Of a stretch of DNA of 64,000 nucleotides, positions 28,868 to 37,806 are shown piece by piece. Positions within the stretch are counted from its first letter, which is position 1, and the number at the start of each line of letters is the position of its first letter. The notes beneath the pieces were generated by a model. The model was not told the origin of the DNA. It saw nothing but the letters and a program-made list of their open reading frames with translations, and made no database searches. Where the stretch lies: contig CAJQQR010000025.1 in NCBI GenBank assembly GCA_905480545.1, positions 1 to 64,000 on the forward strand, written 5' to 3'. The DNA is from an uncultured Pirellulaceae bacterium. GTDB taxonomy: Bacteria > Planctomycetota > Planctomycetia > Pirellulales > Pirellulaceae. The position numbers and the translations under genes are program-made.

Positions 28868-29024
28868 GACCGGGAAACTTGGCTACCGATTCCGATCAAG
28901 TCTTCTTCAAATGCATTGAACCCTTAAAATCACGATGGACTCCGGCTGTACGTATAATTTAGAAGTAATCATGGAAACTGAATTAGGCTAGGATCCGTCC
29001 AGGCGTCCGGTAAAATTCCAAGAG
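28868..29024 (+). pseudogene. Chimeric relic: start of a CvfB-like gene joined to the end of a DUF1501 gene
   Basis: Positions 28932-28988 align without gaps to the first 19 codons of the CvfB-like gene at 21440, 43 of 57 bases identical by my count. The translation TMDSGCTYNLEVIMETELG corresponds to MIHIGRTYSLEVIKETEFG. The upstream flank back to about 28868 is also similar (shared TCCGATCAA, GCATTGAA, TTAAAA). Codon 20 is a TAG. From 28986 to 29024 the sequence matches 28251-28289 of the adjacent DUF1501 gene, 31 of 39 bases identical, encoding the RPVKFQE block. Both parents contain AATTTGG at the junction. The start codon is mutated to ACG. Confidence 0.7.
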
Positions 29025-29194
29025 AGTTCTGCCTCAGGAATGCATCTTTGATCAACAAAAGAAGATGAGCAGGCAGTGCGGTAAGTTAAATTTGCGACAA
29101 TTCTCGATACAGAAACTGAATTCAATCGAATCTGGAACCGTTTCTTAACCAAAGACGGTGATTTAAATTTGAAGTAAGGATAAAGGGTGCCAAA

Positions 29195-30637
29195 TTGGCC
29201 AGATCAAAAAACAAGATGGGCGGCATCGTCGTTGGCCCCGTTATCATATTTTTTTCCGTATTGGCACTATGGAAAAACGAAGGAAGATTTGACTACTACC
29301 GAGCCGCGAAAAACACGACTCCTATCGTTTCGTTAATCGACCAAAACAACGGTGGAATTATTTCATACACCGGTCCGATCGATTCCCAATTAACGATTCC
29401 GGGAAATTATGTGGATTCGTTTATCGGGCAGATGATGGTCCGGCGTACTGCGGAAATTTATGCTTGGGACCGTGATGAAGACGATGAAGGTCATGTATCG
29501 TGGAGCATGGAATGGATGGGGAACCTGCAGTCTAACTCACGTAATAATGGCGTTCGCCAAAGTTTGTCATCACACGATTTCATCCTTGATGAATACCAAG
29601 TCGGCGAATTGACAGTCGATTCAAACTCTATCGAATTTGTCGATTCATATGAACCGATCCCGGTGAGCCAGTTAACGATTTCGCCTGCGGGTATTGAAGT
29701 GGAATTGCACGCCAGTGGTGAGTATCTGTCAATTAAAAAAAAGCAGGCATCGAATTTGGGGGATGAGCGAGTCAGCTACAAGGGAATTCCGATCGCCTCG
29801 ACAACAACCTATTTTGGCAAACTCGAAAAGGGACGTGGAGTTCGGCATCAAGCCGTTGAGCGAGGCGGGTTTCTTGATGGCCTAATCCAAGACACGGGAA
29901 TACTTCATCATATTGTTTCGGGCGAACGAGACGTCGCGTTGAAAACAATGAAATCGCATTTGCGTATGGTCAAATGGTTGTTCCGCGGCGTCGGGGTTCT
30001 GGCAACTATAATTGGTTTTTCAATAACGTTTTCGAGTATTGTGGGGATTTTGTACCATATCCCTTTTATTGGGCCGATCGTTCAATGGGGAGTCGCGGGC
30101 GTCAGTGTCGTGCTTGGACTTACGCTTTCGGTGCTGACGATTATCGCCAGCTTTTTGTTTTACCACCCGATTACGCTTGTTTTGACTTTGTTGATTGTAG
30201 GCATCCTGTTTTATTGGCTTCAGCAGCGAGCCGTCGCGAAACAGAAACAGGTAAAATCATCATTGGATAAAAAAATGGGGCATTCAATTGGTGAAATGGA
30301 ACTGGAAGAACTTGAATTTGTGGAGCTGGTCAAGTTGGCACTGCTGGATCAAAAGGTTGACGTAAATGAACGGAAGCATCTGGCCGAATGGGCTCGGAAA
30401 CATGGTTGGGACAAGGACAAAATGACCGCAATGGTTGCGGTTGCAAAAAACAATCAGGGAGATCTCGCGGATCCAAAATATTCTGAAAAACACCTGAAAA
30501 ATTTGATTCAGCTTGGGCTGGCTGATGGCAATCTCAGCGCATTTGAGTGGCGTACCATTTCCAAAGCGGCCGATGAAATCGGTCTTGGTCGTATGGACGT
30601 GCAGCGATTGATATACTCAATTCAGCAGACCTCTTGA
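29195..30637 (+). CDS. TMEM43-family membrane protein with C-terminal TerB-like domain
   Basis: 480 residues with a TTG start; an ATG at 29216 (MGGIVVGPVIIFFSVLALW) is an alternative. The first helix is followed by the TMEM43 pattern: WKNEGRFDYYRAAKNT, a long extracytoplasmic part with TAEIYAWDRDEDDEGH, YTGPIDSQLTIPG and RVSYKGIPIASTTTYFGKLE. A cluster of three to four helices follows (VLATIIGFSITFSSIVGILY, VSVVLGLTLSVLTIIASFL, ITLVLTLLIVGILFYWL; about 265-345). Residues about 370-478 are a separate helical, acidic domain (FVELVKLALLDQKVDVNERK and GLADGNLSAFEWRTI) that resembles TerB/tellurite-resistance modules. The function of this fusion is unknown. A BrkB-like gene follows. Confidence 0.85.
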   Translation: MARSKNKMGGIVVGPVIIFFSVLALWKNEGRFDYYRAAKNTTPIVSLIDQNNGGIISYTGPIDSQLTIPGNYVDSFIGQMMVRRTAEIYAWDRDEDDEGHVSWSMEWMGNLQSNSRNNGVRQSLSSHDFILDEYQVGELTVDSNSIEFVDSYEPIPVSQLTISPAGIEVELHASGEYLSIKKKQASNLGDERVSYKGIPIASTTTYFGKLEKGRGVRHQAVERGGFLDGLIQDTGILHHIVSGERDVALKTMKSHLRMVKWLFRGVGVLATIIGFSITFSSIVGILYHIPFIGPIVQWGVAGVSVVLGLTLSVLTIIASFLFYHPITLVLTLLIVGILFYWLQQRAVAKQKQVKSSLDKKMGHSIGEMELEELEFVELVKLALLDQKVDVNERKHLAEWARKHGWDKDKMTAMVAVAKNNQGDLADPKYSEKHLKNLIQLGLADGNLSAFEWRTISKAADEIGLGRMDVQRLIYSIQQTS

Positions 30638-30833
30638 AAAGAATCAGATGAACTTGGTCCGAGCGCTTTAAAGTCATGGAGTTCGTGTATGGTGCCCCTA
30701 AAAAGGGTCAAGAATATTTTTGATCGGGTTCCTAACGGAAAAATTCTTATCCGTAATATCAGATCGAAATTTACGAGATGTTTGCGATGATTGCCTATCG
30801 CTTGATTGAAGATAGACTTGACCAACGGTCATT

Positions 30834-31733
30834 TTGGGAGAACAAAGTTTGCAAAGCGAACGATCGAAGGTTTCGCGATTTGTTGGCCGGTTGTGGAGGT
30901 CAACCGCGGCCTGGTTGGAATATGACGGTGGCGTCTACTCAGCGGCGATGGCTTATTATGCCGCTATTGCTTTGTTTCCAACGTTACTACTTTTCAATTC
31001 TTTTTTTCACTTGAGTAGTGGCCATGACTCAGCTTTAGGATCCTGGCAAGGACCGTTTTTCGAAACTTTGGAAGAAGAATACTCCATGGAGTTTCGAACA
31101 GCCTTGGAATCGGCGATAAGCGCGGCGAAAAACACTCATGTGCAATTTGGCTGTTTCGGCGTAGGCTGGTTGGCACTCAGTATTTTGCTTGTATTCGCTC
31201 AATTGGATCGTGGGTTCTCTCGTCTTTGGAATCCAGAAAAAGTGGCGAGCAACAACTTGCCCAATCGAATTATGCAGTTGATTAAAAGTCGGACTCGGGC
31301 GTTTATGTTGCTGGTCGGATTTGTTTTTCTTTTCCTTGGAATTTTCATCTTTAGCGTCGTGTTAGACGGTCTAGGCAGATTTTTGGTCGACACCGACGAT
31401 TTGGGGGCTTGGTTTCGATGGGAAATTCATTTGTTGGTTCATGTTGCGTTGCATGTCGTTTTTTTTGGCGTGCTATTTAGATGGCTTACGCCCATGCCGG
31501 TCAAATGGTCAGAAGCACTCCAAAGTTCCCTTTTGTTGTCTATATCGTGGGAGATTGGTCGGCAGTTCGCGGCCGCTTTTACGATTCAAAAGCACCAGTC
31601 GGTGTATAGTGTTGGTGGTGGCTTTGTGCTGATTCTATTCTGGATTTATTACGCATCGGTCGTTGTGTTCTGGTCAGCGGCATACCTCAAAATTTTGGTT
31701 GAAGATCGGAACAATTCCACTCTTCTGAAATAG
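30834..31733 (+). CDS. YihY/BrkB family membrane protein
   Basis: 299 residues. The frame is closed by TGA at 30819-30821, so the start is the TTG at 30834 or slightly later. Family features are the DGGVYSAAMAYYAAIALFPT segment near residues 30-49 and six hydrophobic helices. They include FGVGWLALSILLVFAQLDRG, FMLLVGFVFLFLGIFIFSVV and LLVHVALHVVFFGVLFRWLT. The end GGGFVLILFWIYYASVVVFW matches the canonical GAAGSLVVLLLWVYYSA pattern of the family. The biochemical role of YihY/BrkB proteins is unsettled despite the old ribonuclease BN label. It overlaps by about 60 bp, tail to tail, with a P-type ATPase pseudogene on the other strand. Confidence 0.92.
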   Translation: MGEQSLQSERSKVSRFVGRLWRSTAAWLEYDGGVYSAAMAYYAAIALFPTLLLFNSFFHLSSGHDSALGSWQGPFFETLEEEYSMEFRTALESAISAAKNTHVQFGCFGVGWLALSILLVFAQLDRGFSRLWNPEKVASNNLPNRIMQLIKSRTRAFMLLVGFVFLFLGIFIFSVVLDGLGRFLVDTDDLGAWFRWEIHLLVHVALHVVFFGVLFRWLTPMPVKWSEALQSSLLLSISWEIGRQFAAAFTIQKHQSVYSVGGGFVLILFWIYYASVVVFWSAAYLKILVEDRNNSTLLK

Positions 31734-32525
31734 TTCGGTACGGTGTGACGGTAGGCCTACGCACAGGTGAAGGAAGGCATGAAGTTTGAGTGGATTTTCA
31801 TTTGCGATGACGAAGCAAATGCTTAAAGCTAAACACAGTAAACGTTTTCCGGAATTCAATGACAGTTCAGCTTTTTGTTCTCGTCTGTCACCCAACATAA
31901 TTCGAAAAACAACCGGCACGAGGCTGAGTCCCAACGCGACCAACCAAACGATCACACTGGGATTGGAAAGCTTCAATACAACAGAAATTCCTCGCAACCA
32001 GACGGCCGCTAAAATCAGAGCGACGCAAAGACATAATGCGTGCCAAACATAACGATTTGTTGTGATATCGTTTCTAAAAATTGAGCTTCCTTGATCGCGC
32101 ATGTGAAACACGTGCCGTAGCTGTGCTAATGCTGGCGTCAAGAAGAATGCGGTCACAGCCGCGCCGGGCCTCAAGAACAGGATGTGAAGCGGCAACAACG
32201 GTAGCGGCCAATTAAGCATAAACGCGATGCCTATCACCATCACCGCGCTCGAGTTGCCGACCAAAGGTAGAGCACAAATTTTTGAATGTTCGCAAAAATC
32301 ACTCGGCCCTCGTGGACGGGCGCGATGATCGAGGCGAGAGCGTCATTTTGCAAAACTATATCGGCAGCATCGCGTGCAAACTGAGTTCGACGATTCCCCA
32401 TCGCGATGCCAATATCGACTTTTTCAACGCCGGTGCGACGCTGAACCTCGGTCGTTGCACGACCCTCGTTAGGTGCCACGCCAAATTCGCTGAGAAATGA
32501 TTTTGATTCTATGTTCCATCAATTT
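31674..32525 (-). pseudogene. P-type cation-transporting ATPase pseudogene (C-terminal part)
   Basis: The minus strand encodes VDIGIAMGNRRTQFARDAAD, then IVLQNDALASIIAPVHEGRV and IFANIQKFVLYL. This is the conserved region after the TGDGVNDA hinge of P-type ATPases. A frameshift near 32250 then leads into VGNSSAVMVIGIAFMLNWPL, PLLPLHILFL and the last membrane helices. The hinge motif itself is missing: upstream of VDIGIAMG only QRRTGVEK is left. The phosphorylation motif DKTGT and everything before it are absent. The last codons run antisense into the BrkB-like gene. The family is closest to P2-type cation pumps. It cannot produce an active enzyme. Confidence 0.85.
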
Positions 32526-33090
32526 TTCATTGACGAACCTTAATGTTTGTCTGACTCGGTTTAGATATCTGGAGCCTCGAAATGATTTTTAATTATTGCG
32601 GTGGTGTATTGTCGTCCACGTTTTGCATTCGGCGTGGTTGTCATGCGATTCGCGTTCGCGCGTCCGTATCGTGGGCCTATCGATTGACAACCTTTTTTTT
32701 CGCCGGTGATTTTGGTGTTGAGGCATCCGCCGTCAATCAGGCTGCGTTGCGAAATGTCTTTTCAGTCGGAATCCATGTTTTCTCTGCTGGCTTTTAGACT
32801 GAGACGCATTACTCACAGAGGCGCACAACGTACTCGTATTACCACGCTGTTTCAATGGAAAATCAAATTCTCCAAGTCCATAACAACGCGAGGTTTTCCC
32901 GTTAAGGGCATTCTGGATTCTGGACGCAACAGACGTTGATCAAAACCGTATTGTAGATTCACTCAACGAAGACCAATAGACATTTTGAATTTTTCGGCAT
33001 CGGTCCTTTACATTTTGAGCGACTCGCCGCATTGTCATTTTTCAACTAGAATGACAGCCGTTCATCTGGTTTTTTATTTGGGAGATTAAC
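32526..33090. other. Intergenic region, nothing recognised
   Basis: 565 bp with only short, unconvincing open frames on the plus strand (32582-32797, 32706-32939). The sequence directly before 33091 contains GGGAG about 8 bases ahead of the GTG start of the hydrolase, a plausible ribosome binding site. Confidence 0.35.
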
Positions 33091-33996
33091 GTGCGTTTTA
33101 GAATTGCTTGCCTAACACTATTGGCAACAATAGTGGCAAATTGTCCTTTATCATTCGGGCAACAAAGTGATCCTTCGAGCGACAATAAGCCATCTTCAAC
33201 CAAGGAAAGACTGAATGAAAAATCTTCGTCGTCTTCAAATGCGACTGAACTCGTAAAAGCGGGCAAATCTGTATCGCGAAGCTACGAATTTAAAGAAGCC
33301 AAAAAGGAGTTGGCGTATCAGATGTACGTTCCCAAGAATTACTACGACGCAATTAAATCTGATGCCGAAAAAAAATTCCCCCTAATCGTTGCCTTGCATG
33401 GTTACGGGAGCAATCCACAACAAATAGTAAGCTATCCCGGATTGATGAGTCGCGCCGAAAAGAGGGGGTACATTATCGTCGCACCGATGGGCTACAACAA
33501 AAAAGGGTGGTACGGAAGTCACGGCCCAAGAGGTGGATTTGGAGATGTACCAAGAAATCTTGGAGAACTGTCAGAACAAGACGTGCTCAACGTTCTGGAG
33601 ATTACCCAAAAAGAGTTTCGTATCGATCCGCGGCGGGTCTATATTTATGGGCATTCGATGGGCGGGGGTGGTTCCATTCACTTGGCAATGAAGTACGCAG
33701 ACAAATGGGCGGCAGTTGCGCCAATGGCACCAGCGATGCCCTGGGGTCTAAGGAAGCTCGAAAATGCAAAGAACATTCCATTTTTTGTTGTGCATGGCGA
33801 CAACGACAAAGTTCTTGCAGTCAAAAAAACACGAAGTTTTGTCGAGCAGATGAAAGAATTGGAAATGACTCACGTCTATCGTGAGGTAAAAAATGGAGAT
33901 CATGTAACCGTCGCGTGGAAATACCTTGACGAGATTTTTGATTTTTTTGACAAGCATGTTAGGCCCGCAGGCATGCCAGACAAAACGGCCAAATAG
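33091..33996 (+). CDS. Secreted alpha/beta hydrolase (esterase/dienelactone-hydrolase-like)
   Basis: 301 residues, GTG start preceded by GGGAG. A signal peptide MRFRIACLTLLATIVANCPL ends near SFGQQ. A serine-rich linker follows, then the hydrolase domain: oxyanion-region LIVALHGYGSNPQQ, the nucleophile elbow GHSMGGGG with Ser189, the acid HGDNDKVL with Asp239, and the base GDHVTVAW with His271. The overall pattern resembles PHB-depolymerase/feruloyl-esterase-like and planctomycete prolyl-oligopeptidase-type esterases. It is likely exported and hydrolyses an ester or peptide. It stands alone between spacers; substrate unknown. Confidence 0.9.
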   Translation: MRFRIACLTLLATIVANCPLSFGQQSDPSSDNKPSSTKERLNEKSSSSSNATELVKAGKSVSRSYEFKEAKKELAYQMYVPKNYYDAIKSDAEKKFPLIVALHGYGSNPQQIVSYPGLMSRAEKRGYIIVAPMGYNKKGWYGSHGPRGGFGDVPRNLGELSEQDVLNVLEITQKEFRIDPRRVYIYGHSMGGGGSIHLAMKYADKWAAVAPMAPAMPWGLRKLENAKNIPFFVVHGDNDKVLAVKKTRSFVEQMKELEMTHVYREVKNGDHVTVAWKYLDEIFDFFDKHVRPAGMPDKTAK

Positions 33997-34418
33997 TCTG
34001 TTGTAAATTGTTAGAGAAAAGGGGCCGGATGCAGGATTCTTACTCAACACGACAATCCCTGCCCCATTGTCTATTCTAGGATTTTTCCAATTCAACGCGT
34101 CATTGTTGAAGCATCATGCATATCGATCTTTGTATTTACTTGCTTTGATAAATCTTGTCCGGCGTGCAGATTGTCTTTGCGTTCAAATCAAAGAGACCGC
34201 TTTTTCCGCATTGATGGAGAACAAACCAAACGTCTGACCCAATAGTAGTGCAATCAATTTTGTCGGGGAAAAACTCGCTCCAAAGAAATCTGCTTAAGCG
34301 GCGGAATAGAGGCAAGGCGATTCGAAACGGAAACAGATCACTGAAAACCTGTTGCTTTGTCGATATGATAAGGGGAAGATGATGTTGAAATAACAAACTT
34401 AAGATTGAGGAACTTTCG
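33997..34418. other. Intergenic region with a doubtful minus-strand open frame
   Basis: A minus-strand frame ends at 34136 with SEFFPDKIDCTTIGSDVWFV and a hydrophilic tail. It is open for about 94 codons outside the neighbouring gene but then runs antisense into the DUF1501 coding sequence. It has no start of its own, so I do not count it as a gene. Confidence 0.3.
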
Positions 34419-35825
34419 ATGTTTACGGTCTTTGGTCGCAAGCACAGGCATTGTGATGGCATTTCACGGCGAGATTTTCTCACGGCTGGTGTGATGGGAA
34501 TCGGAGGCGTTACCCTAGCGGATTTGCGGCGGATCGAAGCAGCAGCCGGTATCACAAATTCGCGTAAAGCAGTCATTAACATCCATTTGGATGGCGGACC
34601 GCCCCAGATGGACACGATTGATCTGAAGCCAAATGCACCGTCGGAAATTCGTGGAGAGTTTTCACCAATCTCCACCCGATTGCCGGAATTTCAAATTACC
34701 GAATTGATGCCTCAGATGGCTGCGATGGCGGATCGATTCGTCTTTCTTCGCTCGCTAGTTGGTGCGGAGGGGCGACACGATGCTTTTCAATGCCAAACCG
34801 GATTTAGCATGAACGATTTGCAATCGATCGGCGGCCGGCCTGCGATGGGCTCAATGATTACAAAAATACTTGGGGGAGCGACGGATGTAGCGCCATCATT
34901 TGTCGATTTGATGCAAGGTCGGCCGCTAGTCCGGGATAGTGCCCGCGCTGGCTTTCTGGGTCCAGCCTACAAGCCGTTTCGTCCCGACATTTCCCGTTGG
35001 TTTAAACGCCCCTTAGAAGACGGAATGAAAAAAGAATTAGCCGCACAGGGTTCCAACCATGCAACAAGTTTGTCAATAAACACTTCCATTAGTGCCGAAC
35101 GATTGCAAAACCGCGCTCAATTATTAGGTGGACTTGATCGCCTTCGACGTGATGTCGACTCCAGCAACATGATGGACGCGTTGGACACTTTTAACCAGCA
35201 AGCTGCCACGATTTTACTTTCTGGGAAATTTGCGGCGGCAATGGACCTGGAAAGCGAAGACCCGAAGATCCTGAAACGCTACACACCGGTAATCAGTAAA
35301 ACGAAGAAATTCTCGACCGCCGAAGATCACTTTTCCATGCGGAAATTTCTTTTGGCACGCCGTTTAATTGAAGCGGGTGTACGCTGTGTGAGTGTATCAT
35401 TCAGCGACTTTGACACACACTCCAGTAACTTCAGCCGGATGCGACATATGCTGCCTATCCTCGATCATGGCTTGTGTGCATTGGTCAGTGATTTGGAAGA
35501 ACGCGGGATGTTGGACGACGTCTCCATTGTTGCTTGGGGAGAATTTGGCCGGACTCCGAAAATCAATGCCAATGGAGGCCGCGATCACTGGCCTCGAGTT
35601 GCACCAGCAATTATGGCTGGTGGTGGTATTCGCGCGGGACAAGTCATTGGAGCAACGGACCGAACCGCGGGCGACGTGATCGCTCGACCCATTCACTATC
35701 AGGACGTGATGGCCACGCTCTATCACAACATGGGCATCGATGCAGCGTCGACCACCGTTGTTGATCCATCTGGTCGGCCGCAATATCTGCTGGACCGGGG
35801 ACAACGTATTGGTGAGTTGGTTTAA
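34419..35825 (+). CDS. Orphan DUF1501 family protein, Tat-exported
   Basis: 468 residues. The N-terminus MFTVFGRKHRHCDGISRRDF contains the Tat arginines after a short basic extension, like the paralog at 27030. Motifs are HLDGGPPQMDTIDLKPNAPS, LLARRLIEAGVRCVSVSFS, AWGEFGRTPKINANGGRDHW and a C-terminal RPIHYQDVMATLYHNMGIDA. A central part with ERLQNRAQLLGGLDRLRRDV is typical of this subgroup. It has no adjacent DUF1549/DUF1553 partner. It is probably periplasmic with a phosphatase/sulfatase-like fold; substrate unknown. Confidence 0.94.
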   Translation: MFTVFGRKHRHCDGISRRDFLTAGVMGIGGVTLADLRRIEAAAGITNSRKAVINIHLDGGPPQMDTIDLKPNAPSEIRGEFSPISTRLPEFQITELMPQMAAMADRFVFLRSLVGAEGRHDAFQCQTGFSMNDLQSIGGRPAMGSMITKILGGATDVAPSFVDLMQGRPLVRDSARAGFLGPAYKPFRPDISRWFKRPLEDGMKKELAAQGSNHATSLSINTSISAERLQNRAQLLGGLDRLRRDVDSSNMMDALDTFNQQAATILLSGKFAAAMDLESEDPKILKRYTPVISKTKKFSTAEDHFSMRKFLLARRLIEAGVRCVSVSFSDFDTHSSNFSRMRHMLPILDHGLCALVSDLEERGMLDDVSIVAWGEFGRTPKINANGGRDHWPRVAPAIMAGGGIRAGQVIGATDRTAGDVIARPIHYQDVMATLYHNMGIDAASTTVVDPSGRPQYLLDRGQRIGELV

Positions 35826-35845
35826 ATTTGTCTTGTTGCAAGGGA

Positions 35846-36141
35846 TCAGTGACGGCGTCCTGCTTGTTTCGACTTTGCATGAGATACACGGCTGACAGAA
35901 GGTTTTGCGAGTTCTAGGGGATGGTAGCTAGCGGTCTCTGCCAATACGTTTGTGAAGTGTGTGTCGCGTAATGCGATTTCAGAATCATTCCACCATTCGA
36001 GAAACCGAATGAAATTCCTGCCCTTGATTTCGATGTTGATTTTCTTGGGCGAGTCGGTCCCATCAGGGACTCTGTATCACCGACCAACTCAGTCCCGCCA
36101 TTAAGTTGTTCGAGCAAGTGCTCGATCGACAGTTTTGGCGG
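35846..36141 (-). pseudogene. Frameshifted gene remnant, family not recognised
   Basis: On the minus strand an open frame from 36141 reads PPKLSIEHLLEQLNGGTELV and GDTESLMGPT. One frame away it continues as DSPKKINIEIKGRNFIRFLE, then WWNDSEIALRDTHFTNVLAE, and ends at a TGA at 35846-35848 with SVSRVSHAKSKQAGRRH. The second part is about 70 codons long with a normal protein composition and a basic tail. No start codon is evident and an in-frame stop lies just upstream. It may be the 3' end of a lost gene. Family unknown. Confidence 0.42.
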
Positions 36142-36224
36142 TCATTCGAAACAAAATTGCAGCGCTGACCTACTCTCGCCGACGGGCTTTTGAAACATCA
36201 TTAGGTTGAGAGCTCAAACCCAAT

Positions 36225-36268
36225 GGTGAGGTGGAAAAGTGGTGGTGAGGTGAAAAAGTGGTGGTGAG
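36225..36268. repeat. 19-bp tandem repeat, 2.3 copies
   Basis: Copy 1 at 36225-36243 and copy 2 at 36244-36262 differ at one base; six bases of a third copy follow. The unit is purine-rich (GGTGAGGTG then AAAAGTGGT). It lies in the 280-bp spacer downstream of the DUF1552 gene, where no gene was found. Confidence 0.75.
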
Positions 36269-36420
36269 CGAATTCGGGAAATGGCTTTCAAGATGATCAA
36301 AATAACAAGCTCCAATGACTGGCCATTTTTCGTAAGCGTTTGGAGATCGTGAAGATTGCCCGCGGTTTTAGTGCTGGGCTTCGCTGCGGCCCGAAGGTTA
36401 CCATCGTAATGTCACCACTT

Positions 36421-37806
36421 TCAAACCATCAGTTCCTCAAGTGGACCTGCATGCGAACTGCCATTTTGTTTGAGCACAAGGTCTTCATTGCCATAATACT
36501 TGATGGGGTTACCATAAGCATTTAGTAGTGTGGTCCACCAGTCGCCGATGGTACGACAACCCTTTTCGCCGTACTTAGGGTAACGCAGGTAACGACCTGG
36601 TAGTTTGAGCTTACCGCCGCCTCCACCAATGATCACATAGGGCCACTCCATACCGCTGCCGTGGTGTCTATCGCTGGAATCAGAGAGGAAGACAATCATG
36701 GTATTGTCCAGCATGTTTCCATCACCTTCAGGAACTGCTCTCAGTTTTTTGGCCATCTTAGCCAGAAGCTCCGAATGATGTGTACGGATGATGTTACGGT
36801 ATTCGTCCTGGGTTTTAGAACCTTCGTTGTGCCCGATACCATGGTTGTGTTTGTCGATACCCAATCGCTTATAGGTCATGTCCACATTATCGAGGCGAAT
36901 GGTGACGACGTTAGTAAGGCCAGCAATCAATGAAGCGGATGCCAAATCAAATTGTGCCTCCTGACGAACTTCCTCAACCGTGGAAGTGAATTTGTCAGTG
37001 TACCCCGGAGCGTTTGCCGCGATCTGGTCTTTCATGCTCGATAATTTGCTGTGACGAACCTGAAGTTCTTCAAAGGAATTTAGGTATGCGTCCATCTTGC
37101 CCTGTTCCGATGAAGGGATGGCCTTCTTGATCTTCTTGATATCATCCACCATGAAATCGAAAAGATTCTTTTGCAATCTGAACCTTTTTTCACCCCTTTT
37201 ACTGGCTGAAACAGCAGAGCCAAAAAGTTGTTCGTAGGCGATGTCGGGAGAGCCCTGAAACGGAAGTTCTTGACCGGGCCCGACAGCGGTGATTCCGGGA
37301 TACATTGTCCCACCATAAGCCTTGCTCAAGGCTTTTCCCTTAATCGCCAGTCCCACGTGATTGAAGGGGGCTGGGTTGAGTTTGGCCAATTCTGCATCCG
37401 CTGTGGCTCTAATCACGGCACCTGCATCGAATTCACCACCGGTCATGTATACACCCATCATGCCAAACCAGCTGGAATGACCACCTCGGCACATTTTCCC
37501 TGATAGCCCCTGGACGATGGAAAGCTGATCTTTAAAGGGTTCCAACGCCTGCATTGATGACGGAAGTAAAACGTTAGTCAGATCTCGATTGAATAAACTA
37601 CTACTCGAATCTTTGCCCTTGAATGCCTCGGGTGTGATGCCATCAGGAACGATGCCGCTTGATTTAACCACAAATACAAAACGATTGGGAATCGCCAGGG
37701 CATTGCCTGCGGCTTGGAGTTCAACCTGCCGTAAGAAAGGCGTAAGCAAAAACGATCCTGCCCCTAGAGAAAGGCTCTTAAGCGTGTCGCGTCGTGTGAA
37801 ATTCAT
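36421..37806 (-). CDS. DUF1552 family protein, Tat-exported
   Basis: 461 residues. The Tat signal is NFTRRDTLKSLSLGAGSFLL (residues 2-21), followed by PFLRQVELQAAGNA. DUF1552 features include RFVFVVKSSGIVPDGITP near residue 42, a GLSGKMCRGGHSSWFGMM block and MDTYL-like MDAYLNSFEELQVRHSKL. Further blocks are ASLIAGLTNVVTIRLDN, HNHGIGHNEG and the end NTMIVFLSDSSDRHHGSGME. Its start overlaps the stop of the upstream DUF1592/1588/1585 gene by four bases (ATGA), so the two are translationally coupled. It is the usual partner of that family in planctomycetes and probably exported; function unknown. Confidence 0.94.
   Translation of the reverse strand: MNFTRRDTLKSLSLGAGSFLLTPFLRQVELQAAGNALAIPNRFVFVVKSSGIVPDGITPEAFKGKDSSSSLFNRDLTNVLLPSSMQALEPFKDQLSIVQGLSGKMCRGGHSSWFGMMGVYMTGGEFDAGAVIRATADAELAKLNPAPFNHVGLAIKGKALSKAYGGTMYPGITAVGPGQELPFQGSPDIAYEQLFGSAVSASKRGEKRFRLQKNLFDFMVDDIKKIKKAIPSSEQGKMDAYLNSFEELQVRHSKLSSMKDQIAANAPGYTDKFTSTVEEVRQEAQFDLASASLIAGLTNVVTIRLDNVDMTYKRLGIDKHNHGIGHNEGSKTQDEYRNIIRTHHSELLAKMAKKLRAVPEGDGNMLDNTMIVFLSDSSDRHHGSGMEWPYVIIGGGGGKLKLPGRYLRYPKYGEKGCRTIGDWWTTLLNAYGNPIKYYGNEDLVLKQNGSSHAGPLEELMV

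Noticed and set aside
34136..34675. 179-codon minus-strand ORF
   Set aside because: Half of it runs antisense through the clearly real DUF1501 gene and the remainder has no start of its own.
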